Source: an uncultured Fidelibacterota bacterium
GTDB taxonomy: Bacteria; Fidelibacterota; Marinisomatia; Marinisomatales; Marinisomataceae
DNA length: 54,951 nucleotides
Assembly: GCA_902578385.1 (NCBI GenBank)
Contig: CACHCR010000007.1
Span: 1-54,951 of the forward strand
Direction of reading: 5' to 3'
Positions 8,924-17,609 of the stretch are shown piece after piece. Position 1 is the stretch's first letter; each line of letters opens with the position of its first letter. The notes below the pieces were generated by a model that saw nothing but the letters and a program-made list of their open reading frames with translations, was not told the DNA's origin and searched no databases. The position numbers and the translations under genes were made by a program.

Positions 8924-10015
8924 ATGGACAAAAAAGTTGCATCTCAAGGTTATTGGCAAGATAAAAATAATAGAATTTCCCATTTAAAAAAATTTGAAAG
9001 AAAAAACAAAATTTTTTCTCCTGAAGATTGGTATAGAGTAAGAATTAAAGATCTTTATAATTACAATATTTCTCAAGGATATGGAAGAACGGCTCTTGTA
9101 TTACAATACTTTGGCGGAAGTATTTACAATATAGCTCATTTTTTATACCCTACATTTAATTTTGATTTGTGGAAATTTTCAAGAGCACCTTCAAATTTTA
9201 GCTATAAAAATGATGATGATGTTAGAACAATGATTGAGAAAACTTTGAAAGACTTAAATCTCATATTTCCTCAAGGTGTGTATCAATTAAGTATGAGAAA
9301 ACATTTTGGTAATACTCGTTTTAGTAAAGAGCGTAAAGGAGGCCTATATAATATTGTAAAAAAATTATACCCTAAAAATGATTGGTATCCGTGGCTCTTT
9401 GTTGGAGGAGTAGGTAATAAATTTTGGCAGAATAAAAAAAATATAAAAAGATATGTAGAATGGCTTTCAATTCAGCTTCAAATAAGTTCATTAGATGAAT
9501 GGTATGATATTAATAATGAAATTATTAATTATTATAAAGGATCAGGTTTATTAGTCCACGGCTTAGACAAAGGAGTTACAATCTATGACATTGTTATGAT
9601 TGCATATCCCAAATATCGATGGGATAGAACTCAGTTTGATAAAAAAAAATATACATCACAAAAAAGATTATATAACATTTTGAAAAAAATCTTTCCTAAT
9701 GAAGAAATTTTATACAACAAAAGAAACCATGATATAGTAAATCCAAAAACAAATTATCCATTAGAATTAGATTGTTTCATCCCTCGATTAAAATTGGCTT
9801 TTGAATATCAAGGGATTCAGCATAAAAAAAGAGATAAAAGATTTTTTCATTCAAAAAAATCAAGAGATAAATATAAAGACTTGTTATTTAGAGATAACTT
9901 TAAAAAGAAAAGGTGTAAAGATTTAGAGATTCATTTGATTGAGGTTTTTGCTGAAGAATGGGACTATACCGAAAAAGGTCTCAGAAATATTATTAATGAA
10001 GTGTCAATTATATAA
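8924..10015 (+). CDS. Three-repeat aromatic-rich protein with C-terminal PD-(D/E)XK/VSR-like nuclease domain
   Basis: Not a family I can name. The 363-residue protein has three imperfect repeats of about 75-85 residues (about 8-85, 95-160, 166-240). They share a tryptophan start, a DWY/EWY block, a Gly-Leu block, SIYNI/GLYNI/TIYDI, then YP...W...F. The C-terminal 110 residues resemble the restriction-fold domain seen in phage and giant-virus proteins: LELDCFIP, then FEYQGIQH, then RDNFKKKRC and IHLIEVF. Asp and Glu/Gln residues there are candidate metal ligands. It starts 10 bases after uvrC and lacks a signal peptide, so a DNA-related cytosolic role is inferred. Its 3' end overlaps cbs on the other strand by eight bases. 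Confidence 0.7.
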   Translation: MDKKVASQGYWQDKNNRISHLKKFERKNKIFSPEDWYRVRIKDLYNYNISQGYGRTALVLQYFGGSIYNIAHFLYPTFNFDLWKFSRAPSNFSYKNDDDVRTMIEKTLKDLNLIFPQGVYQLSMRKHFGNTRFSKERKGGLYNIVKKLYPKNDWYPWLFVGGVGNKFWQNKKNIKRYVEWLSIQLQISSLDEWYDINNEIINYYKGSGLLVHGLDKGVTIYDIVMIAYPKYRWDRTQFDKKKYTSQKRLYNILKKIFPNEEILYNKRNHDIVNPKTNYPLELDCFIPRLKLAFEYQGIQHKKRDKRFFHSKKSRDKYKDLLFRDNFKKKRCKDLEIHLIEVFAEEWDYTEKGLRNIINEVSII

Positions 10016-10964
10016 GATCATTTTCTTTCATCCAATCGTCTGAAAGAAACTTTCTCATATAATTTCTGATACTATCAGGTAGTATTACTAAGCAATTTTG
10101 CCCTTTTTTGAGCGATTTTGCTGCTTTTAAGGCTGCAAACATGGCTGAGCCACATGAACCTCCAATTAATAGTCCTTCTTGACGAATAAGAGCTCTTGCA
10201 GTATTGAATGCTTCTTTGTCATTAACTTTGACAAAATCATCTATATAATCATGGTCACAAGTTTTCGGTATAAAATCATAACCAATTCCTTCAACTTTAT
10301 ACGGCTGTCCTTTATATTCATCTTCGCCGCCAAGAATTGAGCCATAAGGATCAGCTCCAATGATTTTTATATCTGCAATTTCTTCTTTTAATCTTTTTCC
10401 AACTCCAGTAGCAGTTCCTCCAGTCCCAACACCCATAACCACCATATGTAAATCAGTTCCGAAGTCATTTAGAATCTCTTGAGCAGTGTCATGGTAATGT
10501 GCGTCAGGATTACAACAATTAGTCCACTGATCTAAAATGTGACTATTTGAAATCTCTTCATTTAATTTTTTTGCAACTCCAAAATTACTTTTTGGATCAT
10601 CATGAGCTGCTTCAGTAGGGGTGCGCACTATTTTTGCACCTAAGGCATTGATAGTCAGTTCTTTTTCCATACTCATTTTTTCAGGCATACAAATAATCAA
10701 TTTATATCCTCTAACTGCTGCTGCTAAAGCAAGTCCAATTCCAGTATTACCAGATGTTGCTTCAATTAGTGTATCTCCTGGCTTAATACGACCTTCTTTT
10801 TCAGCATGATCAATCATTCTAAAGGCAGTTCTGTCTTTTACAGATCCTCCAGGATTAACCATTTCTATTTTTGCGTAAAGATTGCATTCAAGGTGTTTGC
10901 CAATAGAATTTAATTTTACGACTGGAGTAGATCCGATTGTTTCAAGAATGTCATTATATATCAT
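10008..10964 (-). CDS. Cystathionine beta-synthase, catalytic core only
   Basis: PLP-dependent fold-type II enzyme, 318 residues. The PLP Lys43 lies in NPGGSVKDR, the phosphate loop is [10 protein letters not shown] and the Ser/homocysteine loop TSGNTG. Several segments are more like eukaryotic/bacterial cystathionine beta-synthase than O-acetylserine sulfhydrylase: [22 protein letters not shown] and [18 protein letters not shown]. It lacks the N-terminal haem region and the C-terminal CBS-domain pair, so no SAM regulation is expected. A cysteine synthase activity cannot be excluded. No cystathionine lyase gene is adjacent. Confidence 0.85.
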   Translation of the reverse strand: MIYNDILETIGSTPVVKLNSIGKHLECNLYAKIEMVNPGGSVKDRTAFRMIDHAEKEGRIKPGDTLIEATSGNTGIGLALAAAVRGYKLIICMPEKMSMEKELTINALGAKIVRTPTEAAHDDPKSNFGVAKKLNEEISNSHILDQWTNCCNPDAHYHDTAQEILNDFGTDLHMVVMGVGTGGTATGVGKRLKEEIADIKIIGADPYGSILGGEDEYKGQPYKVEGIGYDFIPKTCDHDYIDDFVKVNDKEAFNTARALIRQEGLLIGGSCGSAMFAALKAAKSLKKGQNCLVILPDSIRNYMRKFLSDDWMKENDLI

Positions 10965-10979
10965 GCATAGATATTAAAA

Positions 10980-11010
10980 AAAAAGGGGCGAAAAGCCCCT
11001 CTTTTTTTTC
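10980..11010 (-). terminator. Rho-independent terminator, bidirectional
   Basis: AGGGGC and GCCCCT form a stem around a GAAAA loop, flanked by an A-run on the left and a T-run on the right. It serves the minus-strand hsp20 gene (stop at 11023), and would also stop plus-strand read-through toward hsp20. Confidence 0.85.
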
Positions 11011-11022
11011 AATCGGTCAGAA

Positions 11023-11433
11023 TTATTTCACAGAAATTTTTCTACCGAGCGATGATTTTGCTTTTGGAAGTAGAACTTTTAATACCCCATTGTCAATTTT
11101 AGCAGATATTTTATCTGTTTCAACATTACTAGGAACACTAAAGGTTCTTTCCATTTTACCATATTCATACGAATTATATTTATCAGACTTTCTTTGTCCT
11201 GAAATTTTTAAACGATTGCTATCGAATGTTACTTCAACATCGTTTTTGGACATTCCAGGAACATCCATAGTCAAATAATATTCTTTTTCATTTTCATTAT
11301 AATAATTTGAAACATTATTCGTATTCATTAATGAAAAACGTGGATCATATGATAAGTCATTGAAAAATTGATCAATAATATTATCGAATGTATCTATTTC
11401 ATTGTTTAATGGTTTCCATTTTATTAAACTCAT
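11023..11433 (-). CDS. Small heat shock protein, Hsp20/alpha-crystallin family
   Basis: ATP-independent cytosolic holdase that binds unfolding proteins. It is 136 residues: a variable N-terminal arm (1-44) with a WKP start, then the alpha-crystallin domain (about 45-136) including MDVPGMSKNDVEV, LKISGQR and the GVLKVLLPK signature. The dimer-forming I-x-I-like tail is short (KISVK). The start ATG has GGAG nine bases upstream. A sigma-54-like element lies about 40-58 bases upstream, so stress induction through an enhancer-dependent promoter is possible. It diverges from tldD. Confidence 0.93.
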   Translation of the reverse strand: MSLIKWKPLNNEIDTFDNIIDQFFNDLSYDPRFSLMNTNNVSNYYNENEKEYYLTMDVPGMSKNDVEVTFDSNRLKISGQRKSDKYNSYEYGKMERTFSVPSNVETDKISAKIDNGVLKVLLPKAKSSLGRKISVK

Positions 11434-11473
11434 TTTATTCTCCGTTCAATAGTTAATATTTACATTATTATTG

Positions 11474-11491
11474 TTGCAAATGGAGTGCCAA
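11474..11491 (-). promoter_or_regulatory. Sigma-54-type (-24/-12) promoter for hsp20
   Basis: On the minus strand the element reads TTGGCACTCCATTTGCAA. It matches the sigma-54 consensus YTGGCACGRNNNTTGCW at all positions except the less conserved G and R, with GG and GC separated by exactly 10 bases. The expected start site is about 30 bases before the hsp20 ATG, leaving room for the GGAG ribosome site. No sigma factor or activator gene is in the window, so use is inferred. Confidence 0.55.
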
Positions 11492-11584
11492 TTAGAAAAG
11501 ATATGCAAGTTTGGCATAAATTAATTTTAAGCATTGCCATTTTTTCAAATTGTTATAAAATTGTATGAATTTTTGACATAAAAA

Positions 11585-13021
11585 ATGAATTTTAAGAAAA
11601 TATTATCACAAGCAAATAGTAAGGCAGAATGGGTAGGCCTACGTTATGTTGAAGAAAAACAAAACATTCTTTCTACGAAAAAGTTTTCTTTAGACAATGT
11701 TCAGAGAAATGCGACAAGAGGAGTCATGATTGATGTGATGGTAAATGGACAATTTTCTTATTATGCTACTCCATTTCTCGATGAGAAACATATTCTTGAA
11801 TGTATTGATATTGCCGTAAATAATGCACAGCTAGCATCAAAATTTTCCGTTTTTAAATTTGACCATGACACAGTTAGGAAAGGTTATGAAGGTACATACA
11901 AAACAAACCTGAAGTCTCCATTAAGCAATTTATCAGTAAATGATATCAAAGATTTAGCATTTCTTGGATCAAAAAATATGATGAATTTTGATAAGAGAAT
12001 TATACATGCTGCAACCACTGTAGAGCTTATTGAACGAAATACTAGGATTGTAAGCACTAATGGTGCTGATATAGATCAGAAAATGGATATTGTTTTAGTA
12101 GAATTATCCTCAACAGCACAAGATAAAAAAGACTCACAAACACGAAGTAATCATGGAATGAGAGGCCATTGTTTTCAAGCTGGCGCTGAATTTATTGAGG
12201 ACTATGATATTGAAACAGAAGCAAAGCAAATTTCTCATCAAGCTATTGAGTTGCTTGAGGCAGATCAATGCCCAAGTGAAGTATGCGATTTGGTGCTAGC
12301 TCCTGATCAAATGATGCTTCAAATTCATGAAAGCGTAGGACATCCATTAGAGCTCGATAGAATTTTAGGAGATGAAAGAAATTTTGCTGGATCAAGTTTT
12401 GTAAATCTTGAAGATTTTGGAACATTGCAATATGGTTCTGAATTAATGAATATTGTCTTTGATCCTACTGTTGACAATCAATTAGCTTCATATAATTATG
12501 ATGATGGAGGAATGCCTGCTACAAAAGAACATTTAATTAAAGACGGTATTCTTGTAAGAGGGTTGGGCGGTATTGAGAGTCAAATACGTTCTGGAATTGA
12601 TGGTGTCTCAAATCTAAGAGCATCATCTTGGAATAGAATTCCAATTGATAGAATGGCAAATATTAATTTAGAGCCTGGAGTTTCAACGAAAGAAGAAATT
12701 ATTGGAAGCATTGAGCGTGGAGTTTATATGGAAAGCAATCGTTCATGGTCTATTGATGACTATAGAAATAAATTTCAGTTTGGTTGTGAATATGCAAAAT
12801 TGATTGAAAATGGAGAATTAACTAAAGTCGTTAAAAATCCAAATTATAGAGGAATTACCAATCCGTTTTGGAGAAGTCTTTCAATGACGGGAAATGAGGA
12901 CACTTATGAAGTGTTTGGTACTCCAAACTGTGGAAAAGGAGAGCCAAATCAAGTTGAAAGAGTTGGACATGCTTCTCCGTTATGTAAGTTTGATAAAGTT
13001 CAAGTATTTGGAGGAGCATAA
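11585..13021 (+). CDS. tldD: TldD metalloprotease subunit
   Basis: TldD is the zinc peptidase half of the TldD/TldE heterodimer, which degrades unfolded peptides and matures some modified peptides. At 478 residues it carries the zinc-binding HESVGH (His248, Glu249, His253), followed by the family-typical LELDRILGDE and NYDDGGMPA blocks and a Cys near the C-terminus (ASPLCKFDKVQVFGGA). No Shine-Dalgarno is evident at ATG 11585. The tldE ATG overlaps the TAA by one base. Confidence 0.93.
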   Translation: MNFKKILSQANSKAEWVGLRYVEEKQNILSTKKFSLDNVQRNATRGVMIDVMVNGQFSYYATPFLDEKHILECIDIAVNNAQLASKFSVFKFDHDTVRKGYEGTYKTNLKSPLSNLSVNDIKDLAFLGSKNMMNFDKRIIHAATTVELIERNTRIVSTNGADIDQKMDIVLVELSSTAQDKKDSQTRSNHGMRGHCFQAGAEFIEDYDIETEAKQISHQAIELLEADQCPSEVCDLVLAPDQMMLQIHESVGHPLELDRILGDERNFAGSSFVNLEDFGTLQYGSELMNIVFDPTVDNQLASYNYDDGGMPATKEHLIKDGILVRGLGGIESQIRSGIDGVSNLRASSWNRIPIDRMANINLEPGVSTKEEIIGSIERGVYMESNRSWSIDDYRNKFQFGCEYAKLIENGELTKVVKNPNYRGITNPFWRSLSMTGNEDTYEVFGTPNCGKGEPNQVERVGHASPLCKFDKVQVFGGA

Positions 13022-14361
13022 TGAAAAAAGAAATTTTTCATGATATTTGTTCACAAGTGTTTAGTTTTTTAGAAAATAATGAACAATTAACCATTTATTT
13101 AGAGGGAGAAAATTCTCAGTATTTTCGATTTAATGATTCAAAGTTACGTCAAAGCGGTATTATCGAAGATTATGCTGTAACTATTTCACTTTTTTCAGGT
13201 AAGAAGTCGCTTCAATCTGCAACTACAGTTTCCTCTGATATAGAAAGCTCAGTAATTAATTTAAAAAATGAAATTCAGGCTTTAAGAGATCCTTTATCTC
13301 TTATTCCAGAAAATGAATTTACAAGTTTTCCTGATAACTTTGAATCTATAGAAATGATTAAATCTGGACAATTGCCAGACAGAAATGAAATATTGGAAGC
13401 TTTAATGGATGTTATTACCAGAGATTATTTAACCGGTGTTTGGACTTCTGGAAAGATTTTTAGAGCATGTTCTACTTCAGAAGGAACAAATCACTGGTTT
13501 GAAAAAGATTCATTTATATTTGATTTCTCACTAATTGATGAAAAAGAAAATATGGTAAAAGTTTTATTTCCAGGAAATGATTGGGATAAGGATAGATTTA
13601 CTGCAGCATTCCAAGAAGCTTCTTCAAAGCTAAAGCTTATGAATAAGCCAAAAATGGAGTTAAAACCAGGAAAATATAGAGTTTGGTTTGAGCCCAATGC
13701 TGTAGCAGATTTTGTGGATATGTTTAATTGGAATGGAGTAAGTGAATCTGCATTTAGAAATGGATCAAGTTGTTTATTAAAAATGAGAAGTTCTGATCAA
13801 AAATTGTCTAATTTATTTTCTTTAAAGGAATCATTTTCTTCGCAAGCAACAGCTTCTTTTAACTCAAGAGGAGAGGTTTCAAATGATATAAGTATCATCC
13901 ATAAAGGAGAGTTAATGAATACATTAGTTAATTCTAAAACTGCGTTAGAGTATAATATGGTATCAAATTTTGCAGAAGAGTCAAATTCATGGGGAATGGG
14001 AGAATATATGCGATCTCCATTAATGGAATCAGGAGATATAGAAAACGATGAGTGTTTAGAAAAATTAGGAACAGGTATTTTTATCTCAAATATCCATTAT
14101 TTGAATTGGAGTGACACTCTTGGAGGACGAATTACAGGATTAACCCGTTATGCTTGTTATTGGGTTGAAAATGGTAAGATGGTTGCGCCTATTAAAACAA
14201 TGAGATTTGATGATTCGTTTTATAATTTTTTTGGAAGTAATTTAGAAGGCGTTGGAAAAGAGATTTCAGCACGACCAGTTATAGAAACTTACGATGGTAG
14301 GAATCCTGGAGAAACCACATGTCCAGGTATACTAGTTAATGATTTTGAATTAACTCTCTAA
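13021..14361 (+). CDS. tldE: TldE/PmbA subunit of the TldD/TldE protease
   Basis: A 446-residue partner of TldD with the same fold but, as expected for TldE, no HExxxH zinc site. The C-terminal region (TGIFISNIHYLNWSDTLGGRITGLTRYACYWVENG) is the typical PmbA ending that forms the shared peptide tunnel. It begins on the last base of tldD, so stoichiometric coupled synthesis is likely. The adjacent pair with no peptide-precursor gene nearby favours general peptide turnover over a dedicated maturation role. Confidence 0.92.
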   Translation: MKKEIFHDICSQVFSFLENNEQLTIYLEGENSQYFRFNDSKLRQSGIIEDYAVTISLFSGKKSLQSATTVSSDIESSVINLKNEIQALRDPLSLIPENEFTSFPDNFESIEMIKSGQLPDRNEILEALMDVITRDYLTGVWTSGKIFRACSTSEGTNHWFEKDSFIFDFSLIDEKENMVKVLFPGNDWDKDRFTAAFQEASSKLKLMNKPKMELKPGKYRVWFEPNAVADFVDMFNWNGVSESAFRNGSSCLLKMRSSDQKLSNLFSLKESFSSQATASFNSRGEVSNDISIIHKGELMNTLVNSKTALEYNMVSNFAEESNSWGMGEYMRSPLMESGDIENDECLEKLGTGIFISNIHYLNWSDTLGGRITGLTRYACYWVENGKMVAPIKTMRFDDSFYNFFGSNLEGVGKEISARPVIETYDGRNPGETTCPGILVNDFELTL

Positions 14362-14391
14362 ATCTCTATATTTCGACGCTATTTTAAATTT

Positions 14392-14465
14392 GGCGTCGTA
14401 CCCAAGTGGTTTAAGGGACCGGTTTGCAAAACCGTTATTCGTCGGTTCGAATCCGACCGACGCCT
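14392..14465 (+). tRNA. tRNA-Cys (anticodon GCA)
   Basis: Acceptor GGCGTCG (14392-14398) pairs with CGACGCC (14458-14464), with discriminator T at 14465 as is characteristic of tRNA-Cys. The anticodon loop TTGCAAA gives GCA. T arm GTCGG/CCGAC with loop TTCGAAT. No encoded CCA. It starts 30 bases after the tldE stop and is nine bases from the next tRNA. Confidence 0.97.
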
Positions 14466-14474
14466 CATTGTGTT

Positions 14475-14560
14475 GCCCGGGTGGTGAAATTGGTAGACAC
14501 AAGGGACTTAAAATCCCTCGGAGATAATACTCCGTGCCGGTTCGAGTCCGGCCCCGGGCA
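14475..14560 (+). tRNA. tRNA-Leu (anticodon TAA)
   Basis: Class II tRNA: acceptor GCCCGGG (14475-14481) pairs with CCCGGGC (14553-14559), discriminator A 14560. Anticodon stem AGGGA/TCCCT around loop CTTAAAA gives TAA (reads UUA, a frequent codon in this AT-rich genome). A long variable arm and T loop TTCGAGT are present. No encoded CCA. An alpha/beta hydrolase gene starts only eight bases downstream. Confidence 0.97.
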
Positions 14561-14568
14561 CAAATCTT

Positions 14569-15321
14569 ATGAATCATTTTATTTTTTTTCACGGTGTAGG
14601 TATTCGCTCTCATTTCTGGGATATAATAGTACCAAAGCTAGAAGAAAGATCTGTAGAGTATTCACTTATAGATTTAGACTTTTCTTCTTTAGATAATGCA
14701 TTTGAATCTTCAATACAGTCAGTCAAAGAAATTATGAAAAAGTATCCAGAAAGAAACTTTGTGCTTGTCGGACATAGTCTAGGAGGATTATTTGCAATTT
14801 ATGTTGCTCAACAGCTTGGAGATGAAATTCACAAGTTAATTTTTGTTAACACAGGTCTTGCACCAAAAAGGGTGGCTATGAAAGCTATGCAGCAGATGCA
14901 AATCAATCGTTTTTCAAAATTTATCAAGAAAATTGGTATGAGAATGCTTTTTAGTGGAAAGCTTCCTAAATGGTTGACAAGTTCACTTTATTTTACTGAT
15001 GATACACCTGAACATGTTAAAATGGAATTATCAAAACATAAAGTACGCGAAAATCGAGCATTTTTGATGGAGCATTTTAATTCAAAAAGTATATGGAATT
15101 CACATATAGAGCGTATACATTTTAGCGGTCCTGATAATGTACTTTCATTGTTTGGAAATAAGGATAAAACAACCCCAAAAACAGCGTTTATGTATCTAGT
15201 TAAAAAACTAAATGCATCGTACACTATTTATGAAGGAAGTGGACATAATGATATTATCACGGCTCCTAAATACAATGATAAATTTGTTAAAGAGATAATT
15301 TTATTTGCTGATAATGTTTAG
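14569..15321 (+). CDS. Alpha/beta-hydrolase fold enzyme
   Basis: A 250-residue cytosolic hydrolase. HFIFFHGVG near the start is the oxyanion-hole segment, and the nucleophile elbow GHSLGG (about residues 66-71) contains the catalytic Ser. A late Asp (GNKDKTTP, about 204) and His (GSGHND, about 224) complete the triad. Substrate is unknown; the family includes esterases, lipases and MhpC-like enzymes. The start is eight bases after the tRNA-Leu 3' end with no Shine-Dalgarno, so its message may come from tRNA processing. Confidence 0.85.
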   Translation: MNHFIFFHGVGIRSHFWDIIVPKLEERSVEYSLIDLDFSSLDNAFESSIQSVKEIMKKYPERNFVLVGHSLGGLFAIYVAQQLGDEIHKLIFVNTGLAPKRVAMKAMQQMQINRFSKFIKKIGMRMLFSGKLPKWLTSSLYFTDDTPEHVKMELSKHKVRENRAFLMEHFNSKSIWNSHIERIHFSGPDNVLSLFGNKDKTTPKTAFMYLVKKLNASYTIYEGSGHNDIITAPKYNDKFVKEIILFADNV

Positions 15322-15423
15322 TTTAAGTAAAAATGTTAAAGTATTACTTTATCTATAAATTTAAACAATATTATAATGATATAATACTTGGATTGATATG
15401 AGCAATTTGCTAATATTGTTATA

Positions 15424-15834
15424 ATGAGACCTTTCCATTTAGCCTTTCCGGTTACAGATTTAAAATCAACCAAATCCTTTTATGTAGATATATTAAAATG
15501 TGAAATTGGAAGATCATCTGATGCATGGATTGACTTTAACATGTTTGGTCATCAAGTAGTAGCTCATTTAGTTGATGAAAATGATCATCCCGCTTCAAAT
15601 AGTGTTGATGGAGATGATGTGCCTGCCTCTCATTTTGGAGTAGTATTGACAATGCCCCAATGGGAAGAATTAAAAACTCATTTATTAGAACAAAAAATTC
15701 AGTTTATTATTGAGCCTAAAATTCGTTTTAAGGGCGAAGCAGGTGAACAGGCTACTATGTTTTTTTTAGATCCTTCAGGAAATGCACTTGAATTTAAGGC
15801 ATTTAATGACGATAATCAGATTTTTGCAAAGTAA
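15424..15834 (+). CDS. VOC-family (glyoxalase/dioxygenase fold) protein
   Basis: A 136-residue protein with two beta-alpha-beta-beta-beta modules. The start [10 protein letters not shown] and the repeat SHFGVVLTM supply the usual metal-ligand His positions, and the ending [14 protein letters not shown] supplies the Glu. Such proteins are glyoxalases, extradiol dioxygenases or resistance proteins; this one is close to bacterial 'glyoxalase/bleomycin resistance' homologues and cannot be assigned a substrate. The ATG is embedded in TATAATG with no Shine-Dalgarno visible. Confidence 0.85.
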   Translation: MRPFHLAFPVTDLKSTKSFYVDILKCEIGRSSDAWIDFNMFGHQVVAHLVDENDHPASNSVDGDDVPASHFGVVLTMPQWEELKTHLLEQKIQFIIEPKIRFKGEAGEQATMFFLDPSGNALEFKAFNDDNQIFAK

Positions 15835-15848
15835 GGAGAATATTGTTA

Positions 15849-16550
15849 ATGGATAAAACAGCAGTCGCCCACTGGGCACCGGAAATTGGAGGTCAATTTT
15901 GGTGGAACGGTGTATTCTTTGTTTTATTTTTTGTTCCTTTTATGTTATTTATAGGCAAGAAATTATCTTCAAAACAACGTGATTATATGTTGTATGGAAT
16001 GGGAGCCTATCAATTAATCAAAGTATTGGCTGTTCAAATGTCTCATATTTTGTCAGATAATTATATTTTAGCGACGCATCTTCCTCTCCAATTATGTGGA
16101 ATATCAGGAATTCTTGCTGGAGTTGTAGTATTTTACAGAAAACAAATGCTTTTTGAGTTTTTATATTATTTTGGCATCGTAGGATTTATTCATTCGATTT
16201 TAACTCCAGAATTTACAGGAGGTACATCACCTTGGAATATTTTTGACTACTATGTAGGACACTCAATGTTACTTATTGTACCAATATGGTTAATGATTTA
16301 TTATAATCAAAGATTAAGGCATAATGCATGGTGGACAAGTTTCATATTTTTACAATTTATTGTTGTTTTAGTATCACAAGCTAATTCCATTATAGGAAAT
16401 GGAGCTAATTACATGTATCTCGCAAAAGCACCAATAGCTAACAATCCTTTAGTTTTACAAGATCCTTACCACATTATTGGTTTTGAAATTTTTGCAATTA
16501 TTCATTTTTATATTCTTGATGTTATAGCCAGACGGATATTTGATAAATGA
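15849..16550 (+). CDS. YwaF-type (TIGR02206) integral membrane protein
   Basis: A 233-residue inner-membrane protein with about seven hydrophobic helices (near 18-36, 50-65, 76-95, 100-120, 138-155, 167-185, 205-225). The motifs THLPLQLCGIS and LYYFGIVGFIHSILTPE are characteristic of the YwaF/TIGR02206 family of unknown function, which is distantly like eukaryotic TMEM164. AAGGAGA nine bases upstream supports ATG 15849 over the in-frame TTG at 15843. Its stop overlaps the next start by four bases. Confidence 0.8.
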   Translation: MDKTAVAHWAPEIGGQFWWNGVFFVLFFVPFMLFIGKKLSSKQRDYMLYGMGAYQLIKVLAVQMSHILSDNYILATHLPLQLCGISGILAGVVVFYRKQMLFEFLYYFGIVGFIHSILTPEFTGGTSPWNIFDYYVGHSMLLIVPIWLMIYYNQRLRHNAWWTSFIFLQFIVVLVSQANSIIGNGANYMYLAKAPIANNPLVLQDPYHIIGFEIFAIIHFYILDVIARRIFDK

Positions 16551-17554
16551 CACTACTTTTAGCATACTTTTTCTTAGCATTATTTCTATCATTTTTATGT
16601 TCATTATTAGAAGCAGTATTGCTTTCTACTCCTGCTTCTTATTCATCAATACTTGCAAAACAAAATTCATCACATGGAGAACGATTAGAACGATTTAAAG
16701 AAAACATTAATCGTCCTCTTGCAGCGATATTGACACTTAATACTTTTGCTCATACTTTAGGAGCAGCAGGTGTAGGTGCCCAGACTTTAGAGCTTTATGG
16801 AGAAAGTTCAGTCGCGATTGCATCAGGTATATTAACTCTACTGATTCTTGTTTTTTCTGAAATTATTCCAAAAACTATTGGAAGTGTTTATTGGAGAGGG
16901 TTGATTGGAAATACTACGCTTATAATTGAGATATTAATCTTCTTTACATATCCGCTAGTTTTATTAGCAGAGTATATTTCTAATTTTGGAGAAGATGAAG
17001 CTACAGTTACTCGAGAAGAAGTGATTGCGATGGCAGAAATGGGTGAAGATGAAGGTGTCTTGGAAGAGCAAGAAACTGACATTATTGAAAACACTTTAAA
17101 GTTAAAAGATGTTAAAGTGAAGGATATCATGACCCCTAGATCAGTTATATTCGCTTTAAATAGCGATTTAACGGTCGGTCAAGTGCTAGAGGAGCATGAA
17201 ACATTGGATTTCACTAGAATTCCAATTTTTAAAGGCAATTTGGACTCAATTCAGGGTATGGTCAATAGATACGAAATAATAAATCGAAAAGCTGAGGACC
17301 AATTTAGCACTAGAATGCATGAAATCTGCCAAGAGGTTCCGCTTGTCAATGAAAACGATCCAATAGATAAGGTGCTTGAGCTTTTTATAAAAAATCGAGA
17401 CCATATGGCTTTGGTGAATAATGACAGTAATACTTTGACGGGATTAATCACTTTAGAAGATGCAATTGAAACCATTCTTGGGAAAGAAATTGTCGATGAA
17501 CATGATTCAGTTGTTGATATGAGAGATTTAGCTGAATCCAAAGAACAAGAATAA
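16547..17554 (+). CDS. CNNM/CorC-type membrane protein with CBS domains (hemolysin-C family)
   Basis: A 335-residue protein. An N-terminal DUF21/CNNM transmembrane domain (about 1-150, four hydrophobic segments, with NTFAHTLGAAGVGAQ and SEIIPKTIGSVYW motifs) is followed by a cytosolic CBS-domain pair (about 190-320, beginning KDIMTPRSVIFAL). The family handles Mg2+/Co2+ efflux and some members are mis-named hemolysins. The C-terminal transporter-associated domain (CorC_HlyC) is absent, so this is the short form. ATG 16547 overlaps the previous stop (ATGA). Confidence 0.88.
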   Translation: MTLLLAYFFLALFLSFLCSLLEAVLLSTPASYSSILAKQNSSHGERLERFKENINRPLAAILTLNTFAHTLGAAGVGAQTLELYGESSVAIASGILTLLILVFSEIIPKTIGSVYWRGLIGNTTLIIEILIFFTYPLVLLAEYISNFGEDEATVTREEVIAMAEMGEDEGVLEEQETDIIENTLKLKDVKVKDIMTPRSVIFALNSDLTVGQVLEEHETLDFTRIPIFKGNLDSIQGMVNRYEIINRKAEDQFSTRMHEICQEVPLVNENDPIDKVLELFIKNRDHMALVNNDSNTLTGLITLEDAIETILGKEIVDEHDSVVDMRDLAESKEQE

Positions 17555-17609
17555 ATAATTAATAAAATATTTGAGTTTTTAAAATCCTACATTAACTTCT
17601 CCATCAGTT

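Noticed and set aside
10937-11278. Open frame of 113 codons on the plus strand across hsp20
   Set aside because: It is antisense to hsp20, which has a clear alpha-crystallin domain; the frame has no recognisable protein features.
11470-11495. CIRCE (HrcA) operator before hsp20
   Set aside because: GCACTC-like half site occurs once, with no matching GAGTGC partner at nine bases.
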